A DNA stretch of 8,361 bases from an uncultured Methanomethylovorans sp. GTDB taxonomy: Archaea; Halobacteriota; Methanosarcinia; Methanosarcinales; Methanosarcinaceae. Below, piece after piece: positions 4,221 to 8,361 of the stretch. Positions within the stretch are counted from its first letter, which is position 1, and every line of letters starts with the position of its first letter. The stretch spans positions 1 through 8,361 of the forward strand of contig CALBTS010000925.1 in assembly GCA_937968035.1 (NCBI GenBank). Reading direction: 5' to 3'. The notes under the pieces are model-generated. The model was not told where the DNA came from and made no database searches. It was given only the letters and a program-made list of their open reading frames with translations. A program made the position numbers and the translations under genes.

Positions 4221-5627
4221 CTTTGCTTTTGGAGGCCAGTTCTTTTCCATCCAGCCCGGAAGACGACCAGAATCAGCAGGTCCGATCATTACCCTTGCAC
4301 CGGTTTCATCTTCCACGTCACCCTGCAGACGTGCCGCAAGTCCCGGAAGGATTATGGTGTTGTGGGTTGTATCGTTCTTCAGATCGAAACCTGAATCCTC
4401 TATGCCTTTCTTGATCTTGGCTGCCGTGAGCTGACCGCCTGCCACTGCAGCTTCCACCCCGATACCATCTGTATCTATGGCCCAGAGGAAACAATTGATC
4501 TTGCTGGAAGCAAGGTCACTCTCCACTGTGTAGTAGGTCTGGGCAAAGTTGGTCGTGACCAGCACAGGTGAATCCTTGTCCGGAGTACCTACCTTGTACA
4601 TGGCGGGCTGCACGCTCACAGGCTTTCTGGGATCAGTGTAGATCGTGTCCCTGATGTGCAGCTGCGGAAGCAGAGCATAGGGCTCGATGCTGTGCATTAT
4701 CATTACATCGCCATACTTTATGGTGAATATGGATGCGATAACGGTTTCCCAGTATGAGGCGCTGACAGCGTCATCCTGCACCATCCAGGCAGTGAGCGGA
4801 ACTGCCATTATAGGATAGGCGATATCTCTGTCACCTTCAACGCCTGCCCTTCTGATCTTCAGGAAATTGGTGAAGGTCTTTTTAAGGTCCTTGCCTGCAG
4901 GGAATGTACCCGGGTCAAGCACCAGCTTCTCTGTCCCCATCTTTGCAAAGGTCACTGCAAGGGATTTGAGCGTGTCCAGGTCATCGGGTGAGAACAATGT
5001 AACAGGAACATTGTATTCAAGTGCAAGATCTGCAACCTGCTGCCAGTTATCCTTGTTTGCGGCATATAGCAATGGATTTTTGTCCTTTGCCACTTCAAGA
5101 CCGGCCTTTAGTACTTCAGGATCGAAGGAACAAAGGATAAGCGGCAGATCAGTGGTCCCAATGACCTTTTTAACGGCATCGGCAAACTTCTTTGGGTCTT
5201 TGGAGACGCACCTGACAGCTACCATGTCCAGTGTGAGGAAGTTGCCTACGTAGAATTTCTTGAAGTCCTGGATCTTCTTTACTCTCTCCACAAGTTCATT
5301 TTCAGGCATGGTGTCCCATACATCATAGGCAAATGCCGTTGGGTCGAAGAATGTGAGCCTGTGGCGGTATAGGACATCGTCCCCACCGATCTTCACTGCC
5401 TTTTCGCCCACACCGATCTCCACTTCACGGATCTCGGGAGCGAGAAGTGCCTGCAGTTCCTTGAACTTCTTTTTGAACTTCTCTTCAAGCATGGGTGTGC
5501 AGTCTGTGAGTTTCTTGGACCGGTCGATCAGGTGTGCAGCAAAGGCCATACAGGTCTGTTCACCACACTCACCGCAGTTAGTACCCGGCAGATATTTATA
5601 TGCTTCAAGCGGACTGTTGATCTTCAT
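4218..5627 (-). CDS. cdhE: ACDS complex gamma subunit (corrinoid/iron-sulfur protein, large subunit)
   Basis: This is the 469-residue gamma subunit of acetyl-CoA decarbonylase/synthase. With CdhD it forms the corrinoid protein that moves the methyl group between tetrahydrosarcinapterin and the A-cluster of CdhC. The N-terminal domain has the expected [4Fe-4S] ligands Cys18, Cys21, Cys26 and Cys43 (GTNCGECGEQTC). A TIM-barrel region follows, and the C-terminal part (about 350-469) corresponds to the corrinoid-binding domain, with GGQLTAAKIKKGIEDSGF and the closing GPADSGRLPGW. The length is normal for the family and the frame is intact. The ATG at 5625-5627 has GGAGGTG at 5634-5640 and lies three bases after the cdhD stop, so the two genes are surely co-transcribed and probably translationally coupled. 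It is the last gene of the operon. Cytoplasmic. Confidence 0.97.
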   Translation of the reverse strand: MKINSPLEAYKYLPGTNCGECGEQTCMAFAAHLIDRSKKLTDCTPMLEEKFKKKFKELQALLAPEIREVEIGVGEKAVKIGGDDVLYRHRLTFFDPTAFAYDVWDTMPENELVERVKKIQDFKKFYVGNFLTLDMVAVRCVSKDPKKFADAVKKVIGTTDLPLILCSFDPEVLKAGLEVAKDKNPLLYAANKDNWQQVADLALEYNVPVTLFSPDDLDTLKSLAVTFAKMGTEKLVLDPGTFPAGKDLKKTFTNFLKIRRAGVEGDRDIAYPIMAVPLTAWMVQDDAVSASYWETVIASIFTIKYGDVMIMHSIEPYALLPQLHIRDTIYTDPRKPVSVQPAMYKVGTPDKDSPVLVTTNFAQTYYTVESDLASSKINCFLWAIDTDGIGVEAAVAGGQLTAAKIKKGIEDSGFDLKNDTTHNTIILPGLAARLQGDVEDETGARVMIGPADSGRLPGWMEKNWPPKAK

Positions 5628-5630
5628 GTT

Positions 5631-6968
5631 TCACACCTCCGCTCCGATCCAGTTGCTGATATCAACTGCTTTTGATTCAATAGAGCCATAAAGGGTCTGG
5701 GTGATCTCCTTGAGCACCTGCACGGAAGTGGGGTGCATCATCATGAACATGTCATTGCCTGCAAGGGAAAGGGCCAGACCGGTGATGATCTCCCATATAG
5801 GACCACGGTATTCCCTGGGGCCCCACTCAGAGTCCTGTGACAGTGGTGATGAGACCATCCATGCCTCACGGGCACCCCATGCATTGGTGGTACCTGAGGA
5901 CATCGGGAACGTAAGCTCATCATCCCCCATCAGGCCTGCGAGCCTGATACGCTCCATGTTACTGTAAGCATAGTCCAGGCCATAACCCAGAGCTGCAGTG
6001 GTTGGGTCCATTATGATACTGTCCCTTGGAACATTACACTGCTTCATGAGCTTCCTGTTAAGCTCTTTCTGGGCATTGATCTCAAGCTGTGTCCATGAAA
6101 GCACCACATGGCCATTATTTATAGCTGCTTTGGCTATCCTCTCATAATCCAGGTTAAGACTTGCGGAAGCGAGCAGTACACGCTCACCTGCAGCAGCTTC
6201 TGCAGCTTTCTCCAGCACTTCGGGGTCCTTCTGCGGATTACCGGAACCACCGATGACTATGGGCACGTCCACGGCCTGCAGCACATCTTCGACCACTTTG
6301 GCTGCATCGCGGGCAGATGTATCCTTAATAAGCGGATCAGTGGAGATCAGGTGTATGGTAACCATGTCAGCATTAAAGTCCCTGACGACTTTCTTTGCCC
6401 ATTCCGCCGGATCGTTGATAACATCATCATAGTTGGATTTAACGGCCTTGGCCATACCAATGGGCATGTCAAAAACATCCATGGTGATATAGTTGCGGTG
6501 AGGCATTTCCGCATCAAAGTAATATGGCAGAGCGTTCTCTCCACCCAGGGTAACCGTGCTCTTTCTGGAGCCCCCATCTGCGGAAGTGGCACCCAGGGTG
6601 ACTTCCTGTATGGGATTGGTCCAGTTCTTTACTGACGCCACTTCGAACTTTGCAGCCAGAAGTTCCTGCATTCTGGTCTTTGCAGCGGCCATCTCAGCCA
6701 CAGGCGAAGGGGCACCGGCAACTCCCATCCCCAAAGCCTGTGCAAACAGCTGGTCTACAGGGTATCCCAGTATCCTGCCTATATTGGCCATGTGTAGGGA
6801 GATATGTGAGATCTCCTGTCCCAGTGCATAGGCCAGTGCAGGGTTAAGTCCTCCACCGCCAGTGATATTTAATTCGATATCACCCTCGATGGTTACACCT
6901 TCAAGGGCTTCGATATCGAAATCCTTGAAAAGTTCAGTGATATCGGTCAATTTGGTCTTCTTTGTCAT
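5631..6968 (-). CDS. cdhD: ACDS complex delta subunit (corrinoid/iron-sulfur protein, small subunit)
   Basis: This is the delta subunit, partner of CdhE in the corrinoid methyl-transfer component of ACDS. The product begins [20 protein letters not shown] and continues [14 protein letters not shown], typical of the family N-terminus. The centre and C-terminal part form a TIM barrel with [52 protein letters not shown] and [17 protein letters not shown]. Members I recall are about 436-445 residues, and this start gives 445. The frame extends further to ATG 6974 and TTG 6989, but ATG 6968 is chosen because GGTGGA at 6975-6980 is correctly placed (six bases) and the protein start then matches the family. 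It lies 28 bases after the stop of the CooC-type gene and three bases before cdhE. Cytoplasmic; no oddity seen. Confidence 0.96.
   Translation of the reverse strand: MTKKTKLTDITELFKDFDIEALEGVTIEGDIELNITGGGGLNPALAYALGQEISHISLHMANIGRILGYPVDQLFAQALGMGVAGAPSPVAEMAAAKTRMQELLAAKFEVASVKNWTNPIQEVTLGATSADGGSRKSTVTLGGENALPYYFDAEMPHRNYITMDVFDMPIGMAKAVKSNYDDVINDPAEWAKKVVRDFNADMVTIHLISTDPLIKDTSARDAAKVVEDVLQAVDVPIVIGGSGNPQKDPEVLEKAAEAAAGERVLLASASLNLDYERIAKAAINNGHVVLSWTQLEINAQKELNRKLMKQCNVPRDSIIMDPTTAALGYGLDYAYSNMERIRLAGLMGDDELTFPMSSGTTNAWGAREAWMVSSPLSQDSEWGPREYRGPIWEIITGLALSLAGNDMFMMMHPTSVQVLKEITQTLYGSIESKAVDISNWIGAEV
5634..5640 (-). promoter_or_regulatory. Ribosome binding site of cdhE inside the end of cdhD
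   Basis: GGAGGTG on the minus strand lies within the last codons of cdhD, directly before its TGA (5631-5633) and six bases before the cdhE ATG. This arrangement suggests coupled translation, which suits two subunits that form a complex. Confidence 0.8.
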
Positions 6969-6974
6969 ATGCAT

Positions 6975-6980
6975 TCCACC
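6975..6980 (-). promoter_or_regulatory. Ribosome binding site that decides the cdhD start
   Basis: GGTGGA on the minus strand lies six bases before ATG 6968. It would abut or lie downstream of the other possible starts (ATG 6974, TTG 6989), so it excludes them. Confidence 0.6.
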
Positions 6981-6996
6981 ATAAATCAAGAGAGCG

Positions 6997-7749
6997 TTAT
7001 AAATTCAGTTTCCGGGAGATATTCTCTACTTCCTTGACAGCAGGCGAGTCGTCCGGAAGTTCCATAAGCGGCTGTCCTGCAAGGTCTCTTTGTACTATCA
7101 TTTCGTCCATCGGGACCATCCCTATAAGTTCCAGTCCCAGTTCTGCAGCAGTCTTTATAATTGTTCCACGGGTACTGTCAGTGACCTTGTTAGCGATCAC
7201 ATATATGTGGTTCACATCTGTTTCCAGTTCACCAACCAGTTCGCGGATGCGTTCAGCAGTTCCCAGTCCTCTGCGGGACCCATCTGTAACTACAATAAGA
7301 TCATCCACCTGCTTGAATATCTTCCTGCTGAAATGTTCAAGTCCGGCCTCGGTATCGATTATAAGGACGTCATAGTTGCCTACGAGTTTGTTCATTATAC
7401 CCCGCAGCAGGTTATTGACATAGCAATAACACCCTGAACCTTCAGGCCTGCCCATGACCAGCAGGTCATAGCCGGGCATCTCTTCCAATATCTCGTAGAG
7501 CTTAGACTCCAGAATGGACTGCTTGTTGACATCGGGAGGTAGATTGTCACGCTCTTCGTGCATGAATTCTTTCACATCACCAATTGTCCTGTGCACTTCA
7601 CATCCCAGCGTTTCCGGAAGATTTGTGTCAGGGTCGGCATCCACTGCCAGAACTACTTTGTTACCTCTGGTGAGGTGGCGGATGAGTAAGGTGGTGATGG
7701 CTGTCTTGCCAGTCCCCCCTTTCCCTGTCACTGCGATTATTCTGGTCAC
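6997..7749 (-). CDS. cooC: CooC-type nickel-insertion ATPase of the ACDS operon
   Basis: The 250-residue product belongs to the MinD/SIMIBI ATPases and resembles CooC, which uses ATP to help insert nickel into CO dehydrogenase or the A-cluster. Visible motifs are a deviant Walker A ([10 protein letters not shown], residues 7-16, with the signature Lys10 and Lys15), [13 protein letters not shown] (37-49), the CooC Cys-x-Cys motif in [14 protein letters not shown] (Cys107, Cys109; binds metal at the dimer interface in CooC1), [10 protein letters not shown] (131-140) and a guanine/adenine-specificity-like IANKVTD. The length is normal. The start is GTG at 7747-7749, with GAGG at 7756-7759 six bases upstream. 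The gene sits 12 bases after cdhC and 28 before cdhD, the order known from Methanosarcina. Which metal site it serves (C-cluster in CdhA or A-cluster in CdhC) cannot be told here. Confidence 0.93.
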   Translation of the reverse strand: MTRIIAVTGKGGTGKTAITTLLIRHLTRGNKVVLAVDADPDTNLPETLGCEVHRTIGDVKEFMHEERDNLPPDVNKQSILESKLYEILEEMPGYDLLVMGRPEGSGCYCYVNNLLRGIMNKLVGNYDVLIIDTEAGLEHFSRKIFKQVDDLIVVTDGSRRGLGTAERIRELVGELETDVNHIYVIANKVTDSTRGTIIKTAAELGLELIGMVPMDEMIVQRDLAGQPLMELPDDSPAVKEVENISRKLNL

Positions 7750-7761
7750 AATAGGCCTCTA

Positions 7762-8361
7762 TTATTCGATTTTCTTAATGATTATCTTGTCTACGGTCAC
7801 CTTTGCGTTCTTAAGCACTATCTTCACACCGCCGCTGCCGGAGCCACCCATCATTGGCATTGAAGGCATAAAGCCTGCTGGCATCTGTTGTGGAATATAT
7901 TGCATAGGCTGCTGATACTGTGCCTGAGGAGCTTGACTAACTGCTTCTTCCTCTTCTGCAGGAGCTTCTTCCTCTTCGACTACCCATCTCTTGACCACCG
8001 GATGGTCTTTCTCTTTAAGGAAGTTCTTTAAGGCTTCAACGTCTTTTACATCTTCGTCAGTTGCGATCTTATCCTTTAGCTCAGCAGGAATACTTTCCAG
8101 CACTTTCTGTTTCAGCATGCTGGGCATCCATACTACTCTATCCCAGCCACCATCGGCACTGATGAACTTCGGTGAACGGAAATAGTTGACACCGATACCC
8201 AGGAAACCCACGACCTGTTTACCTCCACCTGTCTGTCCTGCCATGGTAGAGAACTGGAGTCCATTAGGTGCAGTCCCTGCAAAGTCCCTATCCACCCAGC
8301 CAATACCGTCAACTTCAGGCACATAGAAACCTACTACCTCGAAGCAGCCACATGAAGTGTG
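7762..8361 (-). CDS. cdhC: ACDS complex beta subunit (acetyl-CoA synthase), C-terminal part, cut by window edge
   Basis: The minus strand is open from the window edge to TAA at 7762, giving the last 199 residues of CdhC. The visible part starts HTSCGCFEVVGFYVPEVDGI. The Cys-Gly-Cys at local residues 4-6 (8344-8352) corresponds to the tripeptide that binds the distal nickel of the A-cluster, where CO, methyl and CoA are joined or split. Then follow GIGWVDRDFAGTAPNG and GGGKQVVGFLGIGVNYFRSP, both typical of the family. The C-terminus has an acidic stretch (EEEEAPAEEEEA, about 129-140), a flexible Gln/Met/Pro-rich linker (about 143-171) and a conserved-looking basic tail, GGVKIVLKNAKVTVDKIIIK. 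The [4Fe-4S] ligands and the true start lie outside the window. A GTG at 8320-8322 is an ordinary internal Val codon, not a start. Cytoplasmic. Confidence 0.96.
   Translation of the reverse strand, partial: HTSCGCFEVVGFYVPEVDGIGWVDRDFAGTAPNGLQFSTMAGQTGGGKQVVGFLGIGVNYFRSPKFISADGGWDRVVWMPSMLKQKVLESIPAELKDKIATDEDVKDVEALKNFLKEKDHPVVKRWVVEEEEAPAEEEEAVSQAPQAQYQQPMQYIPQQMPAGFMPSMPMMGGSGSGGVKIVLKNAKVTVDKIIIKKIE

Noticed and set aside
5741..8185. Several open frames of 60-175 codons inside the cdh block, both strands
   Set aside because: All are shadows of cdhD, cooC and cdhC and have no recognisable features.

Overview
The window looks like chromosomal DNA of a methanogenic archaeon of the order Methanosarcinales, most likely a methylotrophic or acetoclastic member of the Methanosarcinaceae. 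The main reason is the block at 4218-8361. Read on the minus strand, it is the 3' part of an acetyl-CoA decarbonylase/synthase (ACDS) operon in the order cdhC-cooC-cdhD-cdhE, as known from Methanosarcina. Archaeal TATA-like boxes, strong GGAGG-type ribosome sites and A+T-rich intergenic DNA agree with this. The genus cannot be fixed from the sequence alone.

Layout, left to right. (1) 1-421, minus: the N-terminal 140 codons of a gene that resembles the archaeal DUF2193 family, cut by the window edge. Its upstream region has two TATA-containing dyads. (2) 624-1685, minus: a DUF362-type iron-sulfur protein with one complete [4Fe-4S] motif and a second motif in which Glu replaces the second Cys. 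(3) 1686-2687: a promoter region, two probable unrecognised small genes on the plus strand (48 and 53 codons), and a convergent 118-residue gene of unknown function on the minus strand. (4) 2688-3222: a 535-bp A+T-rich gap without a convincing gene. It is rich in inverted and direct repeats and may hold a long structured leader. (5) 3223-4125, plus: a papain-fold (C1A) cysteine peptidase without a signal peptide, with all four active-site residues. (6) 4126-4217: a convergent terminator region shared with the ACDS operon. (7) 4218-8361, minus: cdhE, cdhD, a CooC-type ATPase gene, and the 3' part of cdhC, which the right edge cuts just upstream of the Cys-Gly-Cys nickel-binding motif.

How the genes work together: CdhC carries the A-cluster, where the acetyl C-C bond of acetyl-CoA is made or broken. 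CdhD and CdhE form the corrinoid/iron-sulfur methyl carrier between CdhC and tetrahydrosarcinapterin. The CooC-type ATPase probably helps load nickel. cdhA and cdhB (CO dehydrogenase) would be expected beyond the right edge. Whether the complex serves acetate breakdown or carbon fixation cannot be told from this window.

No mobile element, CRISPR array, tRNA or rRNA was recognised. The ACDS part is well known. The less explained parts are the atypical cluster in the DUF362 protein, the two small genes, and the repeat-rich region before the peptidase gene. I did not find a clear new multi-gene system.
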